Shown here one piece after another: positions 56,458-64,000 of a DNA stretch of 64,000 nucleotides. The notes under the pieces were generated by a model, which was not told where the DNA came from, did no database searches, and saw only the letters and a program-made list of their open reading frames with translations. This DNA is from Miltoncostaea oceani (GTDB lineage Bacteria; Actinomycetota; Thermoleophilia; Miltoncostaeales; Miltoncostaeaceae). The stretch is from the NCBI RefSeq assembly GCF_018141545.1, contig NZ_CP064356.1, forward strand, positions 1,116,001-1,180,000, in the 5' to 3' direction. A program made the position numbers and the translations under genes. The number at the start of each line of letters is the position of its first letter. The stretch's first letter is position 1.

Positions 56458-58650
56458 ATGTCCCGCATCCTCGCGTCACTCGGTCGCTTCGCCGCGCGAC
56501 GACCCCTCGTCGCCATCGCCGCCTGGCTCGTGCTCGCGGCGGTCGTCGTCACCGCGGCCGCGGCGTTCGGCCGCGACCTCGACGACGGCTTCACCGTCCC
56601 CGGCACCGACTCGGATCGGGCGACCGGGCTGCTGGAGGCCTCGGGCTCCGGGACCGCGGGGCTGACCGCGCAGGTGGTGGTCACCCCGCGCGACGACGGC
56701 ACCTTCCGGGTCGGCGGAGCGGAGCTGGCGGCCGCGAGGGACCTGCGGGACGACCTCGCGCGGCTCCCCGGCGTCGTTTCGGCCACGGATCCCGCCGCGG
56801 CGGTGTCGGAGGACGGGAGGGTCGCGATCGTCCGCCTCCAGTACCCCGTCACCGCGGAGCTCGACGCCGCCGACCTCGACCGGCTGACCGGCGCGATCGA
56901 CGCCGCACGGGCGGGGGAGCCGGGGCGGGCCCTGCGGATCGAGGCGGGCGGGGACCTCTTCTTCGCGTTCGAGGAGCCCGACAGCGGCCTGGGCGAGCTG
57001 GTGGGCGTCGCCGCGGCGGCGGTGATCCTGCTGGTCGCGTTCGGATCCGTCGTGGCGATGGGCCTGCCGATCCTGCTGGCGCTGTTCGGGCTCGCACTCG
57101 GCGTCGCCGCGATGCCGCTCGTCGCCCACGTCATCGCGGTGCCCGGCTGGGCCCCCATGATGGCGGCGATGGTGGGGCTGGGCGTCGGGATCGACTACGC
57201 CCTCCTGCTCGTCACCCGCCACCGGGAGCACCTCGCCGCGGGGATGGCACCCGTCGCGTCGGTCGGGCTGGCGGTCGCCACCGCCGGGCGTTCCGTGGTG
57301 TTCGCGGGCGGGACGGTGCTGGTGGCGATCCTCGGCCTCGCCGTCGCCGGCATCCCGTTCGTGACGGCGGCGGGCGTGGCGATCTCGGTGGTGGTGCTCG
57401 TCATGGTCGCCGCGGCGGTCACGCTGCTCCCCGCGCTGCTCGCCCTCGCCGGGCCGTGGATCGACCGCCTGCGGATCCCGGCCCGCCGGCGTCGCACCCC
57501 GGTCGTCACCGGCGCGCGCGCCGAACGGTGGGCGACGCACGTCACCCGCCACCCGGTGCGGTACCTGGTCGCCGCGACGGCCCTGCTCGTCGCGCTCGCC
57601 GTCCCGGCCCTCTCCCTGAGCCTCGGCACGCCCGACGAGGGCACGCTGCCGGAGTCGCGGACCGAGCGGCAGGCGTACGACCTGGTCGCCGCGGGCTTCG
57701 GCCCGGGGGCGAACGGCCCCCTCCTGATCGCCGTGGACATCGCCGCCGACGAGGGGGTCGTCGGGCCGCTGCGCGCCGGGCTCGCCGCCGACCCCGGCAT
57801 CGCCCGCGTCGACGCGCCCCGGGTGGACCGCGAGGCGGGCGTGGCGACGATCGTCGCCACCCCGACGACGGCGCCCCAGGACGCCGCGACCCGGGCCACG
57901 GTCGAGCGCCTGCGCGAGGACGTGCTGCCCGCCGCGCTCGGGGACTCGCCCGCCACCGCCCACGTCGGCGGTCAGACCGCCGTCTTCCTGGATGTCAGCG
58001 GACGCGTCGGCGACCGCCTCGCCGGGTTCGTCGTCGCCGTCGTGGGGCTGTCGTTCCTGCTGCTCGTGGTGGTGTTCCGGTCCGTCGTGATCGCGGTCAA
58101 GGCGGCGATCCTCAACCTGCTCGGCATCGGCGCCGCGTTCGGGGTCCTCGTGATGGTGTTCCAGTGGGGGTGGGGCGCCTCCCTCATCGGGCTGGAGTCC
58201 ACGGTCCCGATCGTCTCGTTCATCCCGATGTTCGTGTTCGCCGTGGTGTTCGGGCTCTCCATGGACTACGAGGTGTTCCTGCTGTCGCGCATCCGGGAGC
58301 ACCACCTGGAGGGCGCCGACGACCACGCCGCGATCGTCCGGGGCCTCGCGTCGACCGCGCGCGTCATCACGGCGGCCGCGTTGATCATGGTCGCGGTGTT
58401 CGCGGGCTTCGTCGCCGGCGGCGACCCGACGACCAAGATGTTCGGGCTCGGCATGGCGACGGCGATCGCCCTCGACGCGACCGTGGTCAGGATGGTGCTG
58501 GTGCCCGCCTCGATGACGCTGCTCGGCCGCGCCAACTGGTGGCTGCCGGCCTGGCTCGACCGGCTCCTGCCCGCCGAGGGCGCCGCCGGCCGTCCGCGGC
58601 CCGGCGCCCCGGAGGTCGTCACCGCCGAGCCGGCCCCGCAGGCGCGCTGA
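56458..58650 (+). CDS. MMPL-family RND exporter
   Basis: 730 residues from ATG with AGGAG 6 bp upstream. Twelve helices in two blocks; N-terminal RRPLVAIAAWLVLAAVVVTAA, MMPL domain GVGIDYALLLVTRHREHLAAG (the GxxxDY) and second repeat with FGLSMDYEVFLLSRIREHHLEG (DY), plus LGMATAIALDATVVRMVLVPASM. Proton-driven export of lipids or drugs; substrate unknown. Divergent from the two-component system, so probably its target. A GTP of stress response cannot be read from it. Confidence 0.92.
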   Translation: MSRILASLGRFAARRPLVAIAAWLVLAAVVVTAAAAFGRDLDDGFTVPGTDSDRATGLLEASGSGTAGLTAQVVVTPRDDGTFRVGGAELAAARDLRDDLARLPGVVSATDPAAAVSEDGRVAIVRLQYPVTAELDAADLDRLTGAIDAARAGEPGRALRIEAGGDLFFAFEEPDSGLGELVGVAAAAVILLVAFGSVVAMGLPILLALFGLALGVAAMPLVAHVIAVPGWAPMMAAMVGLGVGIDYALLLVTRHREHLAAGMAPVASVGLAVATAGRSVVFAGGTVLVAILGLAVAGIPFVTAAGVAISVVVLVMVAAAVTLLPALLALAGPWIDRLRIPARRRRTPVVTGARAERWATHVTRHPVRYLVAATALLVALAVPALSLSLGTPDEGTLPESRTERQAYDLVAAGFGPGANGPLLIAVDIAADEGVVGPLRAGLAADPGIARVDAPRVDREAGVATIVATPTTAPQDAATRATVERLREDVLPAALGDSPATAHVGGQTAVFLDVSGRVGDRLAGFVVAVVGLSFLLLVVVFRSVVIAVKAAILNLLGIGAAFGVLVMVFQWGWGASLIGLESTVPIVSFIPMFVFAVVFGLSMDYEVFLLSRIREHHLEGADDHAAIVRGLASTARVITAAALIMVAVFAGFVAGGDPTTKMFGLGMATAIALDATVVRMVLVPASMTLLGRANWWLPAWLDRLLPAEGAAGRPRPGAPEVVTAEPAPQAR

Positions 58651-58671
58651 GCGACGCGCGCGGCGCCCCGC

Positions 58672-58721
58672 CACGGCCACGGCCGCGGCGGGGCGTCACG
58701 GCCACGGCCGCGGCGGGGCGT
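58672..58721 (+). repeat. 25-bp tandem direct repeat (two copies)
   Basis: CACGGCCACGGCCGCGGCGG plus GGCGT, twice in a row, between the MMPL gene and the convergent kinase gene. Confidence 0.85.
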
Positions 58722-58774
58722 CACGGCGCGGCGGTCGTCCGCCCCGTCCGGGGGGTCGCCGTCGCGCCGCCCCC

Positions 58775-60157
58775 TCAGCGGAGGGGGAGGATCACCTGGA
58801 ACCGGGTGTCCCCCGGGGACGACTCGAGGCGCATCTCGCCGTGGTGGCGCAGGACGATCCGCTGTGAGATGTCGAGTCCGAGGCCCGTCCCCTGGCCGAC
58901 GGGCTTCGTCGTGAAGAACGCGTCGAAGATCCGCGCCTGGATCTCCTGCGGGATGCCGGGGCCGTCGTCGGCGACCTCCACCAGCACCCGCTCCCCCCGG
59001 AGCTCGGTGCGGACCGTGATCGTGCCGCCCGGGGCGACCGCGTCGATGGCGTTGTCGATCAGGTTCGTCCACACCTGGTTCAGCTCCGAGCCGACGGCCT
59101 CGACCGGGGGGAGGTCCGGGTCGAGGTCGCGGACGACCTCGATGCCCTTGCCCCGCAGCTCGTGGGCCAGCAGGGAGATCGTGTCCTCCAGGCCCGCGTG
59201 GACGTCGACCGCCTGCTGCGGCGACTGGTCCATGTACGAGTAGCCGCGGACCGACTCGACGAGGTCGCTGATGCGGGTCGTCGCGCCCTCCAGCTCCGCC
59301 AGCACGACGCGGGTGCCCGCGCACGCCCCCACGAACCGGAGGCCCGGCTCCAGGCACGCCTCCCCGACGGCGTCCGCGACGCGGTCGATCCACTCCTCGC
59401 CGAGTCCCGCCTCACCCAGCGACGACGCGATCCCGTACGGGTCGCCGACACCCCGCCGCTGCAGCACCGCCGCGAGGGCGTCCTCCCGCTCGCCCCGGGC
59501 GATCGGGTCGAGCGGCTCACCCGGCACCGTCTGCTCCGTCGCCGCGACGCCGAACCCCGCGAGGGCGGCGAGCTGCTCCGCCGGCGCGCCCGTCCCCGCG
59601 ATCTCCGCGAACGCCGCCTGCCGGCGCCGCTCGTACTCCCGCAACGTCGCGACGCTCCGGGACGCCGCCGCCGCGGGGTTGTTCAGCTCGTGCGCCAGCC
59701 CCGCCGCCAGCTTCCCCACCGCGAGCAGCTTCTCCCGGTCCCGCTCGATGCCGCGGATCGTGGCGCTGACCGACTCCATCGCCGGCAGGAACTCCCGCAT
59801 CAGCAGGGGATGGGCGAACGCGAGGCGCCGCAGCTCGTCGCCGTCGACCTCAAAGACCGTCGTCTCCACCACCGCGACCGTCGACGCGCGGTACGGCGCA
59901 TCCGTGAGGAGGGCCAGGGCACCGAGGTAGCCCCCCGCCGCGTGGGTCATCATCAGCACCTGCTCGCCGGCCACCGCGCGCGTCGTCTCCAGCGACCCCT
60001 CCAGCACGATGTGGAACGCCGTCGCGCGGTCGCCCTGGCGGAACAGGCGCTCGCCGGGCGCGAGCCGGCGGACCCGGCCGGCCTCGGCCAGCCGGGCGAT
60101 CTCGTCGTCGTCGAGGGCGGCGAGGATCGCCACCTCGCGGAGGCGGGCGGCGGTCAC
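58775..60157 (-). CDS. Histidine kinase with cNMP-binding sensor
   Basis: 460 residues from GTG overlapping the next gene stop. N-terminal cNMP-binding-like domain (about 10-130: LAPGERLFRQGDRATAFHIVLEGSLETTR and GGYLGALALLTDAPYRASTVAV), then HisKA: VGKLAAGLAHELNNPAAAASR (His), N-box NLIDNAIDAV, G-boxes DDGPGI and GTGLGLDIS. The FHIVLEG-type core is present, but Arg at the phosphate site is absent in place. Coupled to a fused receiver-reductase, its likely partner. Confidence 0.9.
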   Translation of the reverse strand: MTAARLREVAILAALDDDEIARLAEAGRVRRLAPGERLFRQGDRATAFHIVLEGSLETTRAVAGEQVLMMTHAAGGYLGALALLTDAPYRASTVAVVETTVFEVDGDELRRLAFAHPLLMREFLPAMESVSATIRGIERDREKLLAVGKLAAGLAHELNNPAAAASRSVATLREYERRRQAAFAEIAGTGAPAEQLAALAGFGVAATEQTVPGEPLDPIARGEREDALAAVLQRRGVGDPYGIASSLGEAGLGEEWIDRVADAVGEACLEPGLRFVGACAGTRVVLAELEGATTRISDLVESVRGYSYMDQSPQQAVDVHAGLEDTISLLAHELRGKGIEVVRDLDPDLPPVEAVGSELNQVWTNLIDNAIDAVAPGGTITVRTELRGERVLVEVADDGPGIPQEIQARIFDAFFTTKPVGQGTGLGLDISQRIVLRHHGEMRLESSPGDTRFQVILPLR

Positions 60158-61839
60158 GACGCGACGGGCGCCAGGCCGCCCAGGTACTGGTGGACCAGCT
60201 GCACGGCCATCGACCCCTCCCCGACGGCGGACGCCACCCGCTTCACCGACTGGTCGCGCACGTCCCCCGCCACGAAGACGCCCGGCAGGCTCGTCTCCAG
60301 CGGCAGGGGGTCGCGGTCGAGCCGCCACCGGTGCCGGCCCTCCACGCGCTGCAGCGACGCCCCCGACACCAGGAACCCGGCGGCGTCCCGCGCGACCACG
60401 TCCCCGAGCCAGTCCGTCTGCGGGCGGGCGCCGATGAAGACGAACGCCGCCGCCACCGCGAGCCGCTCCTCCACGCCGCCCGTCGCGATCGTCAGCTCCT
60501 CCAGCCGCCCGTCGCCCGACGCCCCCGCCACGACCGTCCCGGTGCGCACATCGATGTTGGGGAGCGACTCGATGCGCTCGACGAGGTAGTGGGACATGCT
60601 CCGCGCCAGCTCCGGCCCCCGGCACAGCAACGTCACCCGCCGTGCCCGCGACGCGAGGTCGATCGCCGCCTGGCCCGCCGAGTTCGCCGCGCCCACCACG
60701 ACGACGTCCTCGCCCTCCATCTCGCCGGCCTCGGCGGGGGAGGCCCCGTAGTAGACGCCCGACCCCGTCAGCTCCTCGACGCCGGGTGCGTCGAGGCGCG
60801 CGTAGTGGACCCCCGTCGCGACGAGGACGCTGTGCGCGCCGATCTCCTCGCCGCCGTCGAGCACGATCACCCGCGACGGGCCGTTCTCGCGGATCGACGT
60901 GACCTCCCGCGCCGTCAGCATCTCCGCGCCGAGGCGGCGGGCCTGGACGGTCGCCCGGCGGGCGAGGTCGGCGCCGCTCAGCCCGGTGGGGAAGCCCAGG
61001 TAGTTCTCGATGCGGGAGCTCTGACCCGCCTGGCCGCCCGTCGCGTGGCGTTCGACGAGCAGGGTCCGCAGGCCCTCCGAGGCGCCGTACACGGCCGCCG
61101 CCAGCCCCGCCGGGCCGCCCCCCAGGATCACCAGGTCGTAGAAGGGCAGGTCGGCGACGGTGTGCAGGCCGATGCGCGCCGCCAGCCGCGCCTGGTCGGG
61201 GCGCACCATCGCCTCGCCGTCCTCGAACACCAGCACCGGCAGGTCGTCGTCGCCCCGCCCCGCCGCGGCGAGGAGGGAGATCGCCTCCGCGTCCCCCCGG
61301 TCGAGCCACCGGTACGGGACGCCGTTGCGGGCGAGGAAGTCGCGCGTCGCGTGCGAGCGCGCCGAGAAGCGGTGGCCGACCAGCCGCAGGCCCGGCTCCG
61401 CGGAGCGGGCCGCCGCGTCGGCCTCCCAGTCCTCCAGCAGGTCGTCGAGCACCGGGTACAGCCGGTCCTCCGGCGGGCTCCACGGCTTCATCAGGTAGTG
61501 GTCGAGGCGGATCTCGTTGATGGCGAGGATCGCCGCCTCGGTGTCGGCGTACGCCGTGAGGAGGGTGCGCTTCGCGCGCGGCGCCATCCGCAGCGCCCGC
61601 CGCAGGAACTCGACGCCGTCCATCCCCGGCATGCGCTGGTCGGCGACCAGCAGGGCCACCGGCTCACCGCGGCGGACGAGCTGCTCGACCACGGCGAGGC
61701 CCGCCTCCCCGGAGTCGGCGCGCAGCACGCGGTACCGCATCCCGTAGCGGGTCTTCAGGTCCCGCTCGATCGCGCGCCCCACGGCGGGGTCGTCGTCCAC
61801 GGCCAGGATCAGCGGGCGGGGAACCGGTCCGGGCTCCAT
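60154..61839 (-). CDS. Fused receiver/thioredoxin-reductase-like flavoprotein
   Basis: 561 residues from ATG with GGGG near; an ATG four codons upstream is possible. Receiver: LAVDDDPAVGRA, LLVADQRMPGMDG (phospho-Asp), LMKPW (Lys), then a linker and a FAD/NAD domain: LVILGGGPAGLAAAVYGASEGL and DVVVVGAANSAGQAAIDLA. The thioredoxin-reductase CxxC position reads GAANSA, so no disulfide is present. Ends GVFVAGDVRD and GSMAVQLVHQYL (FAD). It may reduce quinone-like or flavin substrate under phospho-control. Cotranscribed before the kinase. Confidence 0.9.
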   Translation of the reverse strand: MEPGPVPRPLILAVDDDPAVGRAIERDLKTRYGMRYRVLRADSGEAGLAVVEQLVRRGEPVALLVADQRMPGMDGVEFLRRALRMAPRAKRTLLTAYADTEAAILAINEIRLDHYLMKPWSPPEDRLYPVLDDLLEDWEADAAARSAEPGLRLVGHRFSARSHATRDFLARNGVPYRWLDRGDAEAISLLAAAGRGDDDLPVLVFEDGEAMVRPDQARLAARIGLHTVADLPFYDLVILGGGPAGLAAAVYGASEGLRTLLVERHATGGQAGQSSRIENYLGFPTGLSGADLARRATVQARRLGAEMLTAREVTSIRENGPSRVIVLDGGEEIGAHSVLVATGVHYARLDAPGVEELTGSGVYYGASPAEAGEMEGEDVVVVGAANSAGQAAIDLASRARRVTLLCRGPELARSMSHYLVERIESLPNIDVRTGTVVAGASGDGRLEELTIATGGVEERLAVAAAFVFIGARPQTDWLGDVVARDAAGFLVSGASLQRVEGRHRWRLDRDPLPLETSLPGVFVAGDVRDQSVKRVASAVGEGSMAVQLVHQYLGGLAPVAS

Positions 61840-61901
61840 GCGCCCCAGCATATGCGGGCGCCGGTCCCGCGGGCACAGTTTTGCCGGGACGGCACGGCGT
61901 G

Positions 61902-61930
61902 TTGATGCCCCCGCGACCGCCCGCCATCGT
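61902..61930 (+). promoter_or_regulatory. Promoter of the epoxide-hydrolase-like gene
   Basis: TTGATG (-35), 17-bp spacer, CATCGT (-10); start about one base before the ATG. Confidence 0.45.
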
Positions 61931-61937
61931 CGGTGGC

Positions 61938-62936
61938 ATGACCACCACACCCGATCCGACGCCCGCCGGGGCCGTCCACCGCACCGTCCACGTCCCCGGG
62001 GGCCACATCCACCTCGTCGAGCAGGGGGCCGGTCCGCTCGTGCTGCTCGTCCACGGCTTCCTCGGGTCGTGGCACACGTGGCGGCACCAGCTCCCCGCCC
62101 TCGCCGGCGCCGGTTACCGGGCCGTCGCCATCGACGTCCGCGGGTACGGCGGCTCGTCGGCGCCCGCCGACGTCGCCGCCTACGGCATGCTCGCTCACGT
62201 CGCCGACGACGTCGGCGTGGTGCGGGCCCTCGGCGTTGGCACCGCCGTCGTCGTCGGCCACGACTGGGGGTCGCCGATCGCGGCGAACTCGGCGCTGCTG
62301 CGCCCCGACGTGTTCACCGCCGTCGCCACCATCGGCGTGCCGTACGCCCCGCGCGGCGGCATGCGCCCCACCGACGCGTTCGCGATGGCCGGGGGCGACG
62401 AGGAGTTCTACGTCTCCTGGTTCCAGGAGCCGGGGCGCGCCGACGCGGAGATCGCCGCGGATCCGCGCGGCTGGCTCCGGGGCCTCCACCTGGCGCTCGC
62501 CGGCGAGGCCGACCCGCCCGCCGGCGTCCGCGGGGTGTTCACCATCCCCCGCGGCGGGCGGATGCGCGACCGCTTCCCCGGCGACGACGTGCCGCTGCCG
62601 CCGTGGCTCACGGAGGAGGACCTCGACGTCGCCGCGGCCGCCCTCGCCGCCAACGGGCCCGCCGGGGCCCTGGCGCGGTACCGCAACGTCGACCGCGACT
62701 GGGAGGACCTCGCGGCGTGGGACGGCGCCCCCGTCACCCGGCCCGCGCTGTTCGTCGGCGGCGAGCGCGACGCCTCCCTCGCCTGGATGGCCGACGCGAT
62801 CGCCTCCTTCCCGCGCACCATGCCCGGGCTCATGGCGTCCCACGTCCTCCCCGGGTGCGGGCACTGGGTGCCGCAGGAGCGCCCCGCGCAGCTCAACCGC
62901 ATCCTCATCGACTGGCTCGGCGCCCTCCCCGCGTAG
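61938..62936 (+). CDS. Alpha/beta-hydrolase, epoxide-hydrolase-like
   Basis: 332 residues from ATG; an upstream in-frame ATG lies 19 codons earlier. HGFLGSWHTWRHQLPALA (oxyanion HG), VVVGHDWGSPIAA (nucleophile Asp in GHDWG, about 103), cap helices, and the base region ASHVLPGCGHWVPQE (His), with charge relay Asp in FVGGERDASL. Asp nucleophile suits epoxide hydrolases. Divergent from the fused flavoprotein. Confidence 0.9.
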   Translation: MTTTPDPTPAGAVHRTVHVPGGHIHLVEQGAGPLVLLVHGFLGSWHTWRHQLPALAGAGYRAVAIDVRGYGGSSAPADVAAYGMLAHVADDVGVVRALGVGTAVVVGHDWGSPIAANSALLRPDVFTAVATIGVPYAPRGGMRPTDAFAMAGGDEEFYVSWFQEPGRADAEIAADPRGWLRGLHLALAGEADPPAGVRGVFTIPRGGRMRDRFPGDDVPLPPWLTEEDLDVAAAALAANGPAGALARYRNVDRDWEDLAAWDGAPVTRPALFVGGERDASLAWMADAIASFPRTMPGLMASHVLPGCGHWVPQERPAQLNRILIDWLGALPA

Positions 62937-62957
62937 GGGCGGCGGCGCCGGGGGGCG

Positions 62958-63386
62958 TCAGCCCTCGCGCCGCGCCAGGTCGGCGAGCCGGTCGAGGTCG
63001 CGGGGCACCTGCGACCGGATGATCGGGGCGATCGCCGCGCCCATCAGGCGCCGCGCGCCGCGCAGCCTCAGGTCGACCGTCACGGCGACCCGCGTCGCCT
63101 CCGCGCCGTCGGGGTGCAGCACGATCGCCACCGTCGCGCCGCCGCCGTCGGCGGTGCCCGCCTCCGACCAGGTGGTCGGCGGGTCGAACGCGACGACCTC
63201 CACCTCGGTGTGCCCGACGCCGCGTTGCGTCTCGGTCCACCGCGTGCCGAGGCCCGCGGGGCCGGGGGTCAGGACCCGGACGTCACGGGTGTTGTCCTGC
63301 CACTCCGCGCGGCGTGCCGGGTCGGACACGACGGCGAAGATCCTCTCGGGGGCGACGTCCAGCCGGTGCTCGATCTCGATCCGCAC
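62958..63386 (-). CDS. SRPBCC-family protein (polyketide cyclase/START-like)
   Basis: 142 residues from GTG. IEIEHRLDVAPERIFAVVSDPARRAEWQDNTRDV (in parts, about 3-36), the middle RWTETQRGVGHTEVEVVAFDPPTTWSEAG, and the C-terminal helix GARRLMGAAIAPIIRSQVPRDLDRLADLAR are the fold pattern. Lipid or small hydrophobic ligand binding is usual for the family; ligand unknown. Confidence 0.85.
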   Translation of the reverse strand: MRIEIEHRLDVAPERIFAVVSDPARRAEWQDNTRDVRVLTPGPAGLGTRWTETQRGVGHTEVEVVAFDPPTTWSEAGTADGGGATVAIVLHPDGAEATRVAVTVDLRLRGARRLMGAAIAPIIRSQVPRDLDRLADLARREG

Positions 63387-63437
63387 CCCGGGAGCGTACG
63401 TCCCCGGACCCCGCCGTGGCGGGGCCCGGGGCGGGCG

Positions 63438-63518
63438 CTAGGCGCGACCGCGCAGGACGGACAGCAGGCCGATGACGGCCAGGATCACGACGATGATGAC
63501 GATGATGGTCCAGAGCAC
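63438..63518 (-). CDS. 26-residue membrane peptide
   Basis: GTG with AGGAG 7 bp upstream encodes LWTIIVIIVVILAVIGLLSVLRGRA: one membrane helix with a short basic tail. Resembles small DUF-type hydrophobic proteins in actinobacteria. Too short for most gene finders. Confidence 0.6.
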   Translation of the reverse strand: MLWTIIVIIVVILAVIGLLSVLRGRA

Positions 63519-63625
63519 TGGGGGCTCCTTCCGGTTGATGATGACGGGCGGGGGTTCCCGCCCGGCCGCACCGTCAACCCGCCCGGCGTCTCGATCTGCA
63601 GTTTCTGGCGGAATGGGCGCCGCGA

Positions 63626-64000
63626 TCAGGTGCGCACCCGGAACACGACGACCCCGCTGACGGGGTGGCCGTCGGCGCTCGTCACGCGCCACGTGAGGCG
63701 GTAGAGACCGGCCTGCTTCCTCGGCCCCGGGCGCTTCAGGGTGATCACCGCGCGGCGCGCGTTCCCGGGGGCGATGCGCGCCGACCTCACGAGGTCGCCG
63801 GCACGGTTGCGGGTGACCCGCATCGCGCCGAGGCGGCCGATCGGCTCGCCGAACGTGACGGTCATCTGTGCGGGGACGCGCGTGAGCGTGCTGCCGTGTC
63901 GCGGGGAGCTCGCGACGGCCTCGCTGTGGGCGTACGCGGGCGCCGCGGCGACGGCTGCGACGAGGGCCGCGGCGGCCGGGACGAGCAGGCGGCGGGTGCG
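63626..64000 (-). CDS. CopC-like secreted protein (partial)
   Basis: At least 125 residues; the start lies beyond the window edge. A signal peptide end (LVAAVAAAPAYA) is followed by HSEAVASSPRHGSTL, as in CopC domains where His1 after cleavage binds copper, then MTVTFGEPIG, GLYRLTWRVTSADGHPVSGVVVFRV, the CopC C-terminal pattern including SADGHPVSG. It probably binds copper in the envelope; a membrane CopD partner would be beyond the window. Confidence 0.8.
   Translation of the reverse strand, partial: RTRRLLVPAAAALVAAVAAAPAYAHSEAVASSPRHGSTLTRVPAQMTVTFGEPIGRLGAMRVTRNRAGDLVRSARIAPGNARRAVITLKRPGPRKQAGLYRLTWRVTSADGHPVSGVVVFRVRT

Overview
The window is very GC-rich (visibly above 70% outside two islands), densely packed, and uses many GTG starts with 1-4 bp ATGA/GTGA/TGATG overlaps. 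TAnnnT-type -10 boxes sit exactly 6-7 bp before several start codons, so leaderless mRNAs are likely. With the WhiG/FliA-type sigma factor, 7Fe ferredoxin, SoxR, a contractile-injection locus, a second EF-G-like GTPase and an ArsR-type mercury regulator, this suggests a high-GC actinobacterium, possibly of the Thermoleophilia group; the taxonomic call is an inference. There are no rRNAs, CRISPR arrays or IS elements.

Region 1 (1-20996) is an extracellular/cytoplasmic contractile injection system (eCIS, AFP/PVC-like). The minus-strand operon runs Pvc16/Afp16-like terminator, pseudo-receiver, sheath, tube, zinc-binding tail assembly protein, DUF6760, a long disordered Pro/Ala protein, second tube, LysM baseplate protein, VgrG-like spike, gp25 wedge, baseplate J, tail protein I, a zinc-ribbon/membrane/PASTA/beta-propeller protein, and an FHA/PqqD-like membrane protein that leaves the window. 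Facing it are an OmpA-like-tailed cargo candidate, the AAA+ ATPase with a DUF4157 cargo candidate, and an FHA-polyproline protein. The FHA, PASTA and receiver-like parts suggest that the injection apparatus is wired into phospho-signalling and the membrane. Two genes here (PASTA/propeller and disordered protein) are each broken by a -1 frameshift.

Region 2 (21021-33791) is chromosomal housekeeping: a seven-gene overlapping operon (methyltransferase, thioesterase, amidohydrolase, a small ORF, SirB1-like protein, SnoaL-like protein, membrane protein), 7Fe ferredoxin, Mrp/ApbC ATPase, two MBL-fold hydrolases, RpiB-like isomerase, LprG-like lipoprotein, WhiG/FliA sigma factor behind a mini-ORF, an EF-G paralogue and a NIF3 protein.

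Region 3 (33900-44007) is a 10-kb integrative mobilizable element in tRNA-Gly(GCC), bounded by 45-bp direct repeats. It carries an integrase, excisionase, Xre/nucleotidyltransferase-like pair, a mercury module (flavoprotein, MerA, ArsR-type regulator, CC-motif membrane protein), a DUF4258/DUF2283 toxin-antitoxin pair and a MobF relaxase-helicase. It has no conjugation pore genes.

Region 4 (44272-50753) is chromosomal again: DUF4239 membrane protein, secreted protein, methyltransferase, VOC protein, STAS protein, fatty-acid desaturase, alpha/beta hydrolase and SoxR. The STAS and desaturase transcripts begin with a duplicated, structured leader that could hide the ribosome binding site. Region 5 (50814-54428) is a small 3.5-kb element in tRNA-Cys(GCA) with 55-bp att repeats, an integrase, a lipoprotein and two unknown proteins. 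Region 6 (54468-64000) has a NarL-type two-component system beside an MMPL exporter, a cNMP-sensing histidine kinase with a fused receiver/thioredoxin-reductase-like partner, an epoxide-hydrolase-like protein, an SRPBCC protein, a 26-residue membrane peptide and a partial CopC-like protein.
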